64,000 nucleotides of DNA from Bacteroidota bacterium (GCA_025363015.1 JANYEQ010000126.1:1-64000); one strand, 5' to 3'. Positions 46,991-56,325 are shown, numbered from the stretch's first letter. The notes: generated by a model from the letters alone, not told the origin. Numbers and translations are program-made.

Positions 46991-48022
46991 ATGCAAAATA
47001 ACGATATATACATATTGGCTATTGAAAGTAGTTGCGACGATACCTCGTGTGCTATTTTGTGTAATAATAAAGTTTTAGTAAACATTACTGCAAATCAAAC
47101 AATACATTCATTATATGGAGGTGTAGTGCCTGAATTGGCTAGCCGCGACCATCAAAAAAATATTGTAGCCGTTGTTGATATTGCTTTAAAAAATGCTAAA
47201 ATTACCATACAACAATTAAATGCCGTTGCTGTAACCGAAGGCCCTGGCTTAATGGGTAGTTTATTGGTAGGTATATCCTTTGCTAAATCGTTAGCCTTGG
47301 CATTAAATATTCCGCTAATTGGTGTAAATCACATGCAAGGGCATATTTTATCACATTTTATTATAGATGACACTGAACAAAGTTTACCTCAATTTCCATT
47401 TTTATGTTTAACAGTAAGTGGCGGACATACCCAATTAGTAATGGTTAGTAACTATTTAAATTTTAAAATTATTGGGCAAACCCTTGATGATGCTGTTGGC
47501 GAAGCCTTTGATAAAGCCGCTAAACTATTAGGTTTAGGTTACCCTGGCGGCCCCCTAATTGATAAATTAGCGCAAACAGGAAATAAAACAAAATTTAAAT
47601 TTGCCGAAACTAAATTAAACCATTACGACTATAGTTTTAGTGGCATTAAAACATCTTTTTTATATTTTATTCAAAATAATGTACAAAAAAATACAAATTT
47701 TATTGCCGAAAATATAGAAGATATTTGTGCTAGCTACCAACAACATTTAATTACTGTACTTTTAAAAAATGTTATTAATTGTATAGAAGATACAGGTGTA
47801 AAACAATTAGCAATTGCGGGTGGAGTTAGTGCTAATAGTGCATTACGATTACACATAAAAGCTTTAGAAAGAAAATTAGCCATTAAAACATTTATTCCAA
47901 AATTTGAATATTGTACAGATAATGCTGCAATGATTGGAATTACGGCTTATTATAAATTTTTAAACAAAACATTTAGTCATTTAAGTATAGTACCAAAAGT
48001 TAGAATGAGTGTAGAGGATTAA
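46991..48022 (+). CDS. tsaD: tRNA threonylcarbamoyladenosine synthase subunit TsaD
   Basis: TsaD transfers threonylcarbamoyl to A37 of ANN-decoding tRNAs together with TsaB and TsaE. The E-S-S-C-D-D-T-S motif (12-19), the metal-binding histidines H114 and H118 (N-H-M-Q-G-H) and S-G-G-H-T-Q-L are all present, as is A-G-G-V-S-A-N near the C-terminus. At 343 residues the length is normal. It is divergent from tamB and ends 7 bases before the stop of the glycosyltransferase on the other strand. Confidence 0.97.
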   Translation: MQNNDIYILAIESSCDDTSCAILCNNKVLVNITANQTIHSLYGGVVPELASRDHQKNIVAVVDIALKNAKITIQQLNAVAVTEGPGLMGSLLVGISFAKSLALALNIPLIGVNHMQGHILSHFIIDDTEQSLPQFPFLCLTVSGGHTQLVMVSNYLNFKIIGQTLDDAVGEAFDKAAKLLGLGYPGGPLIDKLAQTGNKTKFKFAETKLNHYDYSFSGIKTSFLYFIQNNVQKNTNFIAENIEDICASYQQHLITVLLKNVINCIEDTGVKQLAIAGGVSANSALRLHIKALERKLAIKTFIPKFEYCTDNAAMIGITAYYKFLNKTFSHLSIVPKVRMSVED

Positions 48023-48029
48023 AATTTAA

Positions 48030-49193
48030 TTACATTAAATATTCGGCGGCTAATTTTTTTCCAACTACATTAAATGCCGCATTATTGGCAATAAACTCAA
48101 CCATTTTTTCGGAATAAAATACCAATTTACCCTCTAAAAAAAACTGTAATTGGTTTGTTAATTGCTCTTCATTTCCTATATCTACCAGTACACCAAAATT
48201 TTCATTTACAAAAAAAGGTAATTGCCCTACTTTACTTGCAAAAATAGGTAGGCCACACGCTAAAGCCTCTAACACTACCACTGGCATATTTTCATAATTA
48301 CTAAATAAAATTAAAGCCTGTGCCTGTTGCATTAACTGGGCTATTTCCTCCTGTGTTTTATTTCCTACAAAATTTATATTTCTTATATTTAATTGTTGGG
48401 CGTATTGCTCAAAATGTATTTTTTTAGCCTCGTCTCCTCCCACAAATATGGAGTTAAAAATAAAACCATTTTGTTGTAATTTTTTCAAAGAATTTAAGGT
48501 GCCTAAAATATTTTTTTGTTCATAATCTAAGGTTGATACATGTAAAAATGTAGGTATTACGTTTTTTACATTTTTAGTAAAAGTAAACACATTGGTATTT
48601 ACAACATTATACATTAATTGGTAATTACCTTTTAAACCCTGTATTTGCATAGCATGTTTTTGTAATTCAGAAACATAAAATATTTTTGAGACTTGAGCAA
48701 AAGCCTTTTTTGTATAATGTTTAATTAAAAAACCTTTATAATTTCCATCTTCGGGTAAATAGCCGCTCCAATGCTCAAAAATAGTGTGTTTAACTTTGTA
48801 ATAATTTTTAAAAATAGGCAAGCTTATTGCTGCCGGAAAAACAACATTTAATTGAATAGCTGTAACATTTATTTTATTAGTAATTAAGGTTTGTAATAAT
48901 AATTTATACGCTTTTTTAAAGCACCATGTTTTTTGTAATTGGGAGATAATTGGAATACTTGAACTTACTTTTTTATACTCGATTAAATATTCGGTAAAGT
49001 TTTGATTAATATTATTTGTGTGTAACTTAAAATTAGCTGCGTGTTGATTTGAATAAGCATATACCACCACTACATTTATAAATTTACTTAATGCTAATGC
49101 ATGATTTTTTATAAAAATACCATGGCTTTTATTTATTGGTGTGGGATACCAAGATGCTAAAAATAAAACTGTAGGAGCATTTGTTTGCGCCAT
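48030..49193 (-). CDS. Glycosyltransferase family 4 protein
   Basis: This 387-residue protein is of the GT-B fold. The N-terminal domain begins L-F-L-A-S-W-Y-P-T-P-I-N-K-S-H-G-I-F, typical of GT4 enzymes making surface polysaccharides. The C-terminal domain has F-L-H-V-S-T-L near 208, F-V-G-N-K-T-Q-E-E-I (about 280-289) and the E-x7-E-type segment around Y-E-N-M-P-V-V-V-L-E-A-L-A-C-G-L-P (about 307-323). It is the last gene of a group with a deoxynucleoside kinase and a SiaB-like kinase, with 7 bases between it and the latter. Acceptor unknown. Confidence 0.88.
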   Translation of the reverse strand: MAQTNAPTVLFLASWYPTPINKSHGIFIKNHALALSKFINVVVVYAYSNQHAANFKLHTNNINQNFTEYLIEYKKVSSSIPIISQLQKTWCFKKAYKLLLQTLITNKINVTAIQLNVVFPAAISLPIFKNYYKVKHTIFEHWSGYLPEDGNYKGFLIKHYTKKAFAQVSKIFYVSELQKHAMQIQGLKGNYQLMYNVVNTNVFTFTKNVKNVIPTFLHVSTLDYEQKNILGTLNSLKKLQQNGFIFNSIFVGGDEAKKIHFEQYAQQLNIRNINFVGNKTQEEIAQLMQQAQALILFSNYENMPVVVLEALACGLPIFASKVGQLPFFVNENFGVLVDIGNEEQLTNQLQFFLEGKLVFYSEKMVEFIANNAAFNVVGKKLAAEYLM

Positions 49194-49200
49194 GTTGCGC

Positions 49201-49776
49201 TTATTCTATGTTAATAGTTACTTCTAATAAAAACAACGAATATTTTTCGTTAATTTTATTATACTGTACTCCTAATTTATTACCACTTTTCATAGCAATG
49301 GTTATAAAGCCTAAGCCGGCGCCACCTTTATCGCTTAACTCATTGTTTTCTAAATGCTCTAAATAAAAAGCTTTTAAATCGGCAGATTCGCTAAACGAAT
49401 TTATTTTATCAACGTCGGCGCTAAGTTTTGCTATTACACTATTTGAAATTAAATTAGCAGATTTAATTTTTACGGATGTGTTGGTAATGTATAAAATAAA
49501 AAAATTATGCTGCGCACCGTTATCATCTCTATGCCCATGAATAAGCATATTTTGTAAAACTTCAACACAAATAAAAAAAACTTTTTTAATTACCATTTTT
49601 GGTAAATTATTTTCAATTATTTTTTCTTCAATGGTGCCTTCTAATTTAGAAATGGTTTCGTTATTTAACACGCCATCATAGGCCAGAATTAAATTACCGG
49701 CAGCATTTGCAGTTTCGATATTTTTATCGAAATGTAAATCAAAAAATGGTTCTTCTTTATCTAGCGTAATGTTCAC
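49201..49776 (-). CDS. SiaB-family (DUF6272) protein kinase-like protein
   Basis: This 191-residue protein is of the histidine-kinase-like ATPase fold. The N-box region is F-I-C-V-E-V-L-Q-N-M-L-I-H-G (about 67-80) and a glycine-rich lid D-K-G-G-A-G-L-G-F-I (about 147-156) follows. SiaB proteins phosphorylate a SiaC-type switch protein that a PP2C phosphatase (SiaA) dephosphorylates. No siaC or siaD gene is beside it. The start is GTG, overlapping the deoxynucleoside kinase stop (TAGTG). Confidence 0.8.
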   Translation of the reverse strand: MNITLDKEEPFFDLHFDKNIETANAAGNLILAYDGVLNNETISKLEGTIEEKIIENNLPKMVIKKVFFICVEVLQNMLIHGHRDDNGAQHNFFILYITNTSVKIKSANLISNSVIAKLSADVDKINSFSESADLKAFYLEHLENNELSDKGGAGLGFITIAMKSGNKLGVQYNKINEKYSLFLLEVTINIE

Positions 49777-50393
49777 TATTTAAATAATCCGTTTAGTTGT
49801 GCGTCAATCATTCGTAATACTTTTCCTAAGTCTTCTTTGCTTTCGCTAAAGTTAATATCATCTACATCTACCACTAAAATTTTTCCACCTTCATAGCTGG
49901 TACTCCAGGCTTCGTAGCGTTCGTTTAAGCGTTTTAAATAATCTAATCTAATACTGTTTTCATAGTCGCGCCCACGTTTTTGTATTTGTTTCACTAAAGT
50001 GGGTACGCTGGCTCTTAAATAAATAATTAAATCGGGGGCTTTTACTAAGCCGTCCATTAATTTAAATAAATTAAAATAGTTATCATAATCGCGTGAGGTC
50101 ATTAAACCCATTGCGTGCAAGTTGGGCGCAAAAATATAGGCATCTTCGTAGATGGTTCTATCTTGTACAACTGTGTGTTTTCCTTTACGAATATCTAAAA
50201 TTTGATTAAAACGGTTATTTAAAAAATATACTTGTAGATTAAACGACCAACGTTGCATATCTTCATAAAAATCGTTTAAGTAGGGATTATCGTCCGCATC
50301 TTCATAATGTGCATGCCACTTATAATGCTTGGCTAATAATGATGTTAAAGTGGTTTTTCCCGACCCAATGTTTCCCGCAATTGCAATATGCAT
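49776..50393 (-). CDS. Deoxynucleoside kinase
   Basis: This 205-residue cytosolic kinase phosphorylates deoxynucleosides in the salvage pathway. The P-loop is G7-N-I-G-S-G-K-T-T15. It is followed by the E-D-A-D-D-N-P-Y-L substrate region (about 31-39), Q-V-Y-F-L-N-N-R (about 54-61) and the D-R-T-I-Y-E-D catalytic segment (about 78-84), in place of the E-R-S of animal enzymes. A lid region with R-G-R-D-Y-E lies near 140. It is the first gene of a three-gene group and is coupled by one base to the SiaB-like gene. Confidence 0.92.
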   Translation of the reverse strand: MHIAIAGNIGSGKTTLTSLLAKHYKWHAHYEDADDNPYLNDFYEDMQRWSFNLQVYFLNNRFNQILDIRKGKHTVVQDRTIYEDAYIFAPNLHAMGLMTSRDYDNYFNLFKLMDGLVKAPDLIIYLRASVPTLVKQIQKRGRDYENSIRLDYLKRLNERYEAWSTSYEGGKILVVDVDDINFSESKEDLGKVLRMIDAQLNGLFK

Positions 50394-50512
50394 AATTGTA
50401 TTTTAAAGTAATTATTTTAAATAATAGACTAAAGTAGATAAATAACTTATTAAATGCAAAATTTTATAGACGAAAATCAATTTTAATTGCCTGAAAATTA
50501 ATAACTTGTATT

Positions 50513-51526
50513 TTAGGCCTTTTTATCATTTAAATAATGGGTGCAAATTTGGCTAATTACTTGATTTATAGGCGTAAATACTACATTTAAATCTTTTATA
50601 ATTTTTGTGTTAGAAAGTGTTTGTGTATTTAAGGCAGCATCTATTAAACTTTTGCTTAATGTGGGTGGCTTATTTTTTAGTGAGGATAAAAAATTATCGG
50701 CAAAGCAAGCCATATTTAATAAAAATTTAGTGGCTTCTATAGTTGGTAATGGTTTTTTAAATTGTGTTTGTATAAGATTAAATATAGTGTGTATTGTGTA
50801 GTTATTTTCGATTATAATATAACGGTTTGAAAATAGTTTTTTATTTATTAAATTAATCATTGTAGTAGCAACATCAGTGGCACAAACATAACCAGCACTA
50901 CCTTGTGTATAAAATTTATTACCTTTATAACAGCTGGTAAATAATTTTGAACTGCTTTGATTCCAAAATCCGGGCGATAAAATTACACCAGGATTAACAA
51001 TTACAGCATTTAAACCTTCTTCAATGCCCCGCCAAACTTCGCACTCGCCTTTGTATTTACTAATGGCATAATCACTTTCTTTACCTGACGTTTTCCAAAA
51101 AACGGTTTCGTTTAAGGCGTGTTTATAATCTAAGTTATTAATAGTAGCTACTGAACTAACGTGGCATAAAGCATTTATTTTTTTGTGTAAGCACGCATTT
51201 ACAATATTTGCCGTACCTTTTTCGTTAATATTAAAAAGTTGTTGTCTATCTTTTTTATTAAAGGATACAAATCCAGCGCAATGATAGACCGTATCAATAT
51301 CTTGTAGGGCTTCTTCTATTGAAAAAATATCACACACATCCACATCTACCCATTTAATTTTTGAAAATAAATTTTTATAATCGATAGTGTAATACGAAAA
51401 TAGTTTTTCTACTTTTTTAATATCGCTTGTGCTTTGTTTGCAAGCAACAACAGGGAGATTTTGTTGTAATAATTTTAAAACAACCGTGCTTCCTAAAATG
51501 CCTGTAGCGCCTGTAACTAGGTTCAA
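50513..51526 (-). CDS. NAD-dependent epimerase/dehydratase-like (extended SDR) protein
   Basis: This 337-residue Rossmann protein has an N-terminal V-T-G-A-T-G-I-L-G (4-12), D-T-V-Y-H-C-A-G near 77-84, and the catalytic Y-A-I-S-K (Y-x-x-x-K) near 148-152 preceded by V-S-S-V-A. The pattern is that of dihydroflavonol-reductase-like extended SDRs. The product is unknown. The start is TTG, three bases after the stop of the C-terminal processing protease, which suggests co-transcription with it. Confidence 0.85.
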   Translation of the reverse strand: MNLVTGATGILGSTVVLKLLQQNLPVVACKQSTSDIKKVEKLFSYYTIDYKNLFSKIKWVDVDVCDIFSIEEALQDIDTVYHCAGFVSFNKKDRQQLFNINEKGTANIVNACLHKKINALCHVSSVATINNLDYKHALNETVFWKTSGKESDYAISKYKGECEVWRGIEEGLNAVIVNPGVILSPGFWNQSSSKLFTSCYKGNKFYTQGSAGYVCATDVATTMINLINKKLFSNRYIIIENNYTIHTIFNLIQTQFKKPLPTIEATKFLLNMACFADNFLSSLKNKPPTLSKSLIDAALNTQTLSNTKIIKDLNVVFTPINQVISQICTHYLNDKKA

Positions 51527-51529
51527 AAT

Positions 51530-53227
51530 TTAAAATTTCTTTTTTATATTAAATGGCTTGGTAGCTTTATCGGATGTAGATAATAATATTTTTATTTTAT
51601 TATTATCCGCTAGTAAGCGCTCTGCTTCTTTTAAATCATCATCAGTTTTTAAATTAAATTCTATTCTTCCTTTTTGAAAATAGTAACGTGATGCAATTTC
51701 TTCTTCTAAATATTTTTTAATTTCGGTTTTGTGCTTTACTAAATCTTCTTTTTTATTGGCGTTCATTTTTGCAACCAAAGCATCAAATTCGTTTTTTACA
51801 TCGTTATAATATTTTTCATCTACTGCATTTTTTTTAAGGTCGGCTAACTCTATTTCACTTTTGGTTTTATAGTTATAATCTTTACCATTTAGGTAATTTA
51901 AAAAATCGTTATATTCACTATCTGTTAAGCTAAAATCGATAATGCTTGCTATTTGTGGGTGTTTTAAAAAATAATCGGTAGCGTAATTAAAAATAAAATG
52001 TTTATTAATTAAGCTTGCTAAAGCCATACTAAATTTATCATCGCTTGTTTTTACATCTGGCATAATACCTGCGCCATCATATACCACTCTACCAATTTTT
52101 GTTTTAAATGCTGTAATTAAACTATCGGGTACTTTTTCTACACGCCCTTCTTCATCTTTAGCACTGTAATCTAAAGCCTGAACACAACGCCCGCTTGGAA
52201 TATAATATTTTGCAACTGTAATTTTTATTTTTGCATTATATACTAAATCTTTTGTTTGCTGCACTAATCCTTTACCAAATGTGCGCTTACCTATTATTAA
52301 GGCGCGATCTAAATCTTGTAAAGCACCGCTTACAATTTCGGAAGCTGAGGCCGAATTTTCGTCAACCAACACCACTAATGGAATTTGAGTATCAATAGGA
52401 TTATTAACTGCTAAATACGTTTTATCCCACTCAGCCACTTTTCCTTTAGTATATACTACTTCCTGGCCTTTATCAATAAAAAAGTTTACAATATTTACGG
52501 CTTCGTGCAACAATCCTCCTAAGTTTCCTCGTAAATCTAATATTAAATTTTTACAGCCTTTACCCTTTAAATTTAAAAGGGCTTCTTTAACCTCGTTACT
52601 ACAATTATCGGTAAAGCCCGTTAACTTTATATAACCTGTTTGGTTATTGGGTAGCATAGCAAAATAAGGTACTGCTTTTGTTTTAATTTCTTCGCGATTT
52701 AAATTTATTTCGATTGGTGTTTTTTGCCCAGCTTTAATAATTTTTAATTTAATGGGTGTGCCCGCCTGTCCTTTTAATAAATTGGTAATATCCTCGCTAC
52801 GTTTACCCTCCACATTAATGTTATTTACACCTACAATTTGGTCTCCACCTCTTAGCCCTGCCTTAAAGGCACTAAAGCCTTCATAAGGGTCGGCAATAAT
52901 TATTTTATTGTCAATATCTAAAACAGCCGTGCCAATGCCACCATACTCACCTGTGCTTAAAAATCTATAATCTTCAATATCATTTTCAGTGTAATAAACG
53001 GTGTAAGGGTCTAAGGAATTTAACATGGCATCAATGCCTGTTTTCATAAGCTGTCCGGGTTTTATACCATCAACATAAGCAATGTTTAATTCGCGATAAA
53101 TGGAATTGAAAATATCTAAATTTTTGCTGATTTCAAAATAATCGGGTGTGTAAGCGGTACCAATAAAAATTGCAATTGCAAGTATTGTAAGGCTAATAGT
53201 TTTTTTAAATTTAATAAGTGTATTCAT
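51530..53227 (-). CDS. C-terminal processing peptidase (S41, CtpA/Prc type) with PDZ domain
   Basis: This 565-residue protein is exported (signal segment about 8-27). A PDZ domain (about 90-170, Y-G-G-I-G-T-A-V-L and F-K-A-G-L-R-G-G-D-Q-I) precedes the S41 catalytic core: L-D-L-R-G-N-L-G-G-L, the serine in D-E-N-S-A-S-A-S-E, and the lysine in R-T-F-G-K-G-L-V-Q, 25 residues apart as in E. coli Prc. A helical C-terminal domain of about 170 residues follows. It should trim periplasmic or exported proteins. Unlike the S41 protein at 33426, its Ser-Lys dyad is complete. Confidence 0.93.
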   Translation of the reverse strand: MNTLIKFKKTISLTILAIAIFIGTAYTPDYFEISKNLDIFNSIYRELNIAYVDGIKPGQLMKTGIDAMLNSLDPYTVYYTENDIEDYRFLSTGEYGGIGTAVLDIDNKIIIADPYEGFSAFKAGLRGGDQIVGVNNINVEGKRSEDITNLLKGQAGTPIKLKIIKAGQKTPIEINLNREEIKTKAVPYFAMLPNNQTGYIKLTGFTDNCSNEVKEALLNLKGKGCKNLILDLRGNLGGLLHEAVNIVNFFIDKGQEVVYTKGKVAEWDKTYLAVNNPIDTQIPLVVLVDENSASASEIVSGALQDLDRALIIGKRTFGKGLVQQTKDLVYNAKIKITVAKYYIPSGRCVQALDYSAKDEEGRVEKVPDSLITAFKTKIGRVVYDGAGIMPDVKTSDDKFSMALASLINKHFIFNYATDYFLKHPQIASIIDFSLTDSEYNDFLNYLNGKDYNYKTKSEIELADLKKNAVDEKYYNDVKNEFDALVAKMNANKKEDLVKHKTEIKKYLEEEIASRYYFQKGRIEFNLKTDDDLKEAERLLADNNKIKILLSTSDKATKPFNIKKKF

Positions 53228-53287
53228 AATATTATAGATATTAAAATTAAAGAATAATACTTGATAATAAAAATTAACGCAAAACTA

Positions 53288-53325
53288 AAAAGCCTAATTT
53301 ATAATTAATTATAAATTAGGCCTTA
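53288..53325 (-). terminator. Terminator downstream of pckA, built on a 30-base perfect palindrome
   Basis: Bases 53292-53321 are a perfect palindrome with half GCCTAATTTATAATT. Read on the minus strand, it is followed by a short T run, as expected of a pckA terminator. Its location 24 bases past the pckA stop codon supports this role. Confidence 0.7.
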
Positions 53326-53344
53326 AATATAAATTTTAATCCTA

Positions 53345-54958
53345 TTAAGCTGTAACTTCTACTTTTGGAGCAGCAGCCAATATTTCGGCATTAGCAGCAC
53401 TTGCATATTGGTCGAAATTTTTTACAAACGAGGCCGCTAATTGTTGTGCTGTTTGATTAAAAGCATCTTTATCTTTCCAAGCATTTTTGGGTTCTAATAT
53501 TTCTGATGGAACATTAGGGCAGGTTTTTGGGAAATTTAATTTAAAATACGGCGTTGTTCCATACTCTACTTTATCTAATTGGCCTGTTAAAGCTGCCGTA
53601 ATTAACGAGCGGGTGTAACTTAATTTAATACGACTTCCAACGCCGTATTTACCACCAACCCAGCCAGTATTTAATAACCAAACGTTTACATTATTTTTCT
53701 TTAATTTTTCGCCCAATAATTCTGCATATTTAGTTGGGTGTAATGGTAAAAATACTTTACCAAAACAAGCGCTAAACGTAAGGGTTGGTTCGGTAATTCC
53801 CATTTCAGTTCCTGCCACTTTTGCAGTATAACCACTAATAAAATGGTACATGGCTTGGGCAGGAGTTAGTTTACTTATTGGAGGTAAAATACCATAAGCA
53901 TCGCAGGTTAAAAAGAAAATATTTTTTGGCACATCGCCCACAGCTGGCGTTACAGCATTATCAATGTAGTGCGAAGGGTAACTTACGCGTGTGTTCTCAG
54001 TTTTAGAAATGTTTGTAAAATCAACGGTCGTTGTACCATCAACGTATTCAATGTTTTCTAATAACGAACCAAATTTAATAGCATTAAAAATTTGAGGTTC
54101 TTTTTCGGCGCTTAAATCAACGCATTTTGCATAGCAGCCTCCTTCAAAGTTAAACACGCCAGTATCACTCCAACCGTGTTCATCGTCGCCAATAAGTTTA
54201 CGATTTGGATCGGCACTTAGGGTAGTTTTACCTGTACCTGATAGACCAAAGAAAATAGCCGTATCGCCATCTTTACCAATGTTTGCAGAACAATGCATTG
54301 GTAAAACGCCTTTTTCGTGTGGTAAAATATAATTTAAAACAGCAAATATGCCTTTTTTAATTTCGCCTGTGTAGCCAGTGCCACCAATTAAAATTATTTT
54401 TTTGGTAAAGTTTAAAACTGCAAAATTATGCTGGCGAGTACCGTCAATTTTAGGATCAGCTTTAAAGCCAGGTGCATTTATAATTGTCCACTCGTGCTTA
54501 AAAGTTTCTAATTCGGCAGTTGTTGGCCGTAAAAATAGGTTATAGGCAAATAAATTGCTCCACGGAAATTCGTTTACAACACGAATGTTTAAACGGTATT
54601 TCGGATCGGCACAAACATAAGCATCACGTACCCAAATTTCTTTTCCGCCTAAATAAGCTAGCATTCTATTGTGTAAAGTGTCAAATTTATCGGCTTCAAA
54701 ACGGTTGTTTACATCGCCCCACCATACACTATCTTTGGTGTTTTCATCGTACACTACAAATTTATCTTTAGGTGAGCGGCCTGTAAACTCGCCAGTATCA
54801 ATGGCTAAAGCGCCGCTATCGGTAAGGTTTCCTTGATTTAAAACAATACAATCTTCAACCAATTCACTTGGGTAAAGATTCCAATTTGCCATATCTACAT
54901 TTGCAAGCCCTAATTGAGCCACTGAAGCATCATCTGCTCTTAATCCAATTTCGTTCAT
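53345..54958 (-). CDS. pckA: Phosphoenolpyruvate carboxykinase (ATP)
   Basis: PckA converts oxaloacetate and ATP to phosphoenolpyruvate, CO2 and ADP in gluconeogenesis. At 537 residues it has the length of the ATP-type enzyme. Signatures include T-G-R-S-P-K-D-K-F (about 58-66), the kinase-1a P-loop G-L-S-G-T-G-K-T-T-L (about 236-245) and G-D-D-E-H-G-W (about 255-261). The adenine-binding region follows near T-R-S-L-I-T-A. It is a single-gene unit between two terminators, with a TACTTTTG box (54994-54987 on the minus strand) 28 bases before the ATG as its likely -7 element. Confidence 0.97.
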   Translation of the reverse strand: MNEIGLRADDASVAQLGLANVDMANWNLYPSELVEDCIVLNQGNLTDSGALAIDTGEFTGRSPKDKFVVYDENTKDSVWWGDVNNRFEADKFDTLHNRMLAYLGGKEIWVRDAYVCADPKYRLNIRVVNEFPWSNLFAYNLFLRPTTAELETFKHEWTIINAPGFKADPKIDGTRQHNFAVLNFTKKIILIGGTGYTGEIKKGIFAVLNYILPHEKGVLPMHCSANIGKDGDTAIFFGLSGTGKTTLSADPNRKLIGDDEHGWSDTGVFNFEGGCYAKCVDLSAEKEPQIFNAIKFGSLLENIEYVDGTTTVDFTNISKTENTRVSYPSHYIDNAVTPAVGDVPKNIFFLTCDAYGILPPISKLTPAQAMYHFISGYTAKVAGTEMGITEPTLTFSACFGKVFLPLHPTKYAELLGEKLKKNNVNVWLLNTGWVGGKYGVGSRIKLSYTRSLITAALTGQLDKVEYGTTPYFKLNFPKTCPNVPSEILEPKNAWKDKDAFNQTAQQLAASFVKNFDQYASAANAEILAAAPKVEVTA

Positions 54959-54986
54959 TATTATAATACGTGTTAGTTAGTGCTGG

Positions 54987-54994
54987 CAAAAGTA
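54987..54994 (-). promoter_or_regulatory. -7 box of pckA
   Basis: On the minus strand this reads TACTTTTG, matching the Bacteroidota consensus TAnnTTTG, 28 bases before the pckA ATG. It sits directly behind the terminator of the preceding gene, and no clear TTTG is seen at -33 spacing. Confidence 0.45.
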
Positions 54995-55000
54995 CAAAAA

Positions 55001-55025
55001 AAAACGGACTTATAAAGCCCGTTTT
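55001..55025 (-). terminator. Rho-independent terminator of the small lipoprotein gene
   Basis: Arms AAAACGGACTT (55001-55011) and AAGCCCGTTTT (55015-55025) pair with one A-C mismatch across a 3-base loop. Read on the minus strand, it ends in a run of nine T. It lies 29 bases past the stop at 55055 and insulates pckA from that gene. Confidence 0.8.
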
Positions 55026-55054
55026 TGCACAATTTTAATTGTTAAATTTTATTT

Positions 55055-55429
55055 TTAATTAACTGATACTGAGACTAATTGCCCAGTTTGTGCAGTTTTT
55101 TTCAACTGTTCAATAAAAGCAGTTTTGTCTGCATCTTTTAATTCAGTAAGGGCTAAGCACCATTGTGTTTCTCCTTCTTTACCTTTGCGGGTTTCGGTAT
55201 ATTTTACTTTTTTGGCTTCAATCATTTTTTTAAGTTCTTCCATCGTTTTATGATCAATACCACTGCCAGCGCTTGCAAAATCTATTTTTGCGGCACAAGT
55301 TGCTGTAGTTTCAGCTTTATTTTTAGTGCCTTTTTGTGTTTTTGATTTTGTTTGACAAGCAGCACTGTTAATTAATAAAAAAGTGCTTATTAATATAAAT
55401 GCACTTTTTAAGATGTTTGTATTTTTCAT
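55055..55429 (-). CDS. Unknown small lipoprotein
   Basis: This 124-residue protein has a signal ending in a lipobox (N-S-A-A-C25). After it comes a Lys/Thr-rich spacer, then a compact domain (about 48-124) with H-K-T-M-E-E-L-K-K-M-I-E, R-K-G-K-E-G-E-T-Q-W-C-L-A-L-T-E-L and V-S-V-S-V-N at the end. I do not recognise the family. It should be anchored to the inner or outer membrane. Terminators bound it, so it is a single gene. Confidence 0.6.
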   Translation of the reverse strand: MKNTNILKSAFILISTFLLINSAACQTKSKTQKGTKNKAETTATCAAKIDFASAGSGIDHKTMEELKKMIEAKKVKYTETRKGKEGETQWCLALTELKDADKTAFIEQLKKTAQTGQLVSVSVN

Positions 55430-55503
55430 TGTTTTAGGTTTTTAGTTGTGTAAATATGCTAATTATTGTTGATAATGCAAATAGCGTGCCTATTTATTTT
55501 TTA

Positions 55504-56325
55504 TTAATGCATTTTGTATTTAATAGGCAATTGGTAGTACACTTTTACAGCTTTGCCTTTTACTTTTGCGGGTGTTTTAAAGTTTGGTATTAAACTTACT
55601 ACGCGTAATGCTTCTTCATCCATACCGTAACCTACCGAGTTTAGTAAATTTAAGTTGCCAACTTTGCCATTTTCATCCACCACAAATTTTACATAAACGG
55701 TTCCTTCTTTACCAGTTTCAGAAGCAATTACTGGGTATTTTAATTTAGAACCTACAAAGCTGTAAAGGGCGGCTAAACCGCCTTCAAACTCGGGGTTAGA
55801 ATCTACCTCGTAACCCTGACTAACAGGCGTGTTACCTCCAACGCTAGTGGTATTGCTAAGCGCTGTATTTGTGCCAGTGCTTGCCACGCTGCCTCCATCA
55901 ATACTTGTAATAGAGCTTGTAGCTGCACCAGTATTTGTAAAACTAGTAGCAACGGTATGGGTAAGGGCTGTAAGCGAATCGCTAATGCGGGTTGATGTTG
56001 CCACATCAGTAGTTGTTTTTTGCTTTTGTTGGTTTTCAGGTTGTTTTGGTTGTTCTATCTCCTCTACTTTTTTTAAATCAAATGGTGTAACAAGTATTGA
56101 ATCTTTAAAAATTATCCCGTCTGTTTTTTGGTTAGGCTGATTATCTTTATTTGTATAATAATATGCACTACCCATTAAACTAATAAAACCAAATGCCATA
56201 ATAGATATTGATTTTACTAGCGTATTACCATAGCTTGAACGAATGGCATACGCACCATAATTTTTATTGCGAGAAGCAAAAACAATATCGTTTATTTTTT
56301 GCTCATTATTTATTGAATAGCTCAT
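55504..56325 (-). CDS. TonB-family energy transducer
   Basis: This 273-residue protein has a cytoplasmic start with F-A-S-R-N-K-N-Y-G-A-Y-A-I-R (typical of Bacteroidota TonB), a membrane anchor (about 38-57) and a charged then Ser/Thr/Gly-rich linker (about 80-185). The C-terminal TonB domain (about 190-273) has F-E-G-G-L-A-A-L, Y-P-V-I-A and G-T-V-Y-V-K-F-V-V-D-E-N-G-K-V. It transmits proton motive force to outer-membrane receptors. The linker lacks the usual proline-rich stretch. No ExbB/ExbD gene is adjacent. Confidence 0.9.
   Translation of the reverse strand: MSYSINNEQKINDIVFASRNKNYGAYAIRSSYGNTLVKSISIMAFGFISLMGSAYYYTNKDNQPNQKTDGIIFKDSILVTPFDLKKVEEIEQPKQPENQQKQKTTTDVATSTRISDSLTALTHTVATSFTNTGAATSSITSIDGGSVASTGTNTALSNTTSVGGNTPVSQGYEVDSNPEFEGGLAALYSFVGSKLKYPVIASETGKEGTVYVKFVVDENGKVGNLNLLNSVGYGMDEEALRVVSLIPNFKTPAKVKGKAVKVYYQLPIKYKMH

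Noticed and set aside
55829-56140. Open frame of 103 codons on the + strand
   Set aside because: It lies opposite the Ser/Thr-rich linker of the TonB-family gene and has only low-complexity Val/Leu runs.
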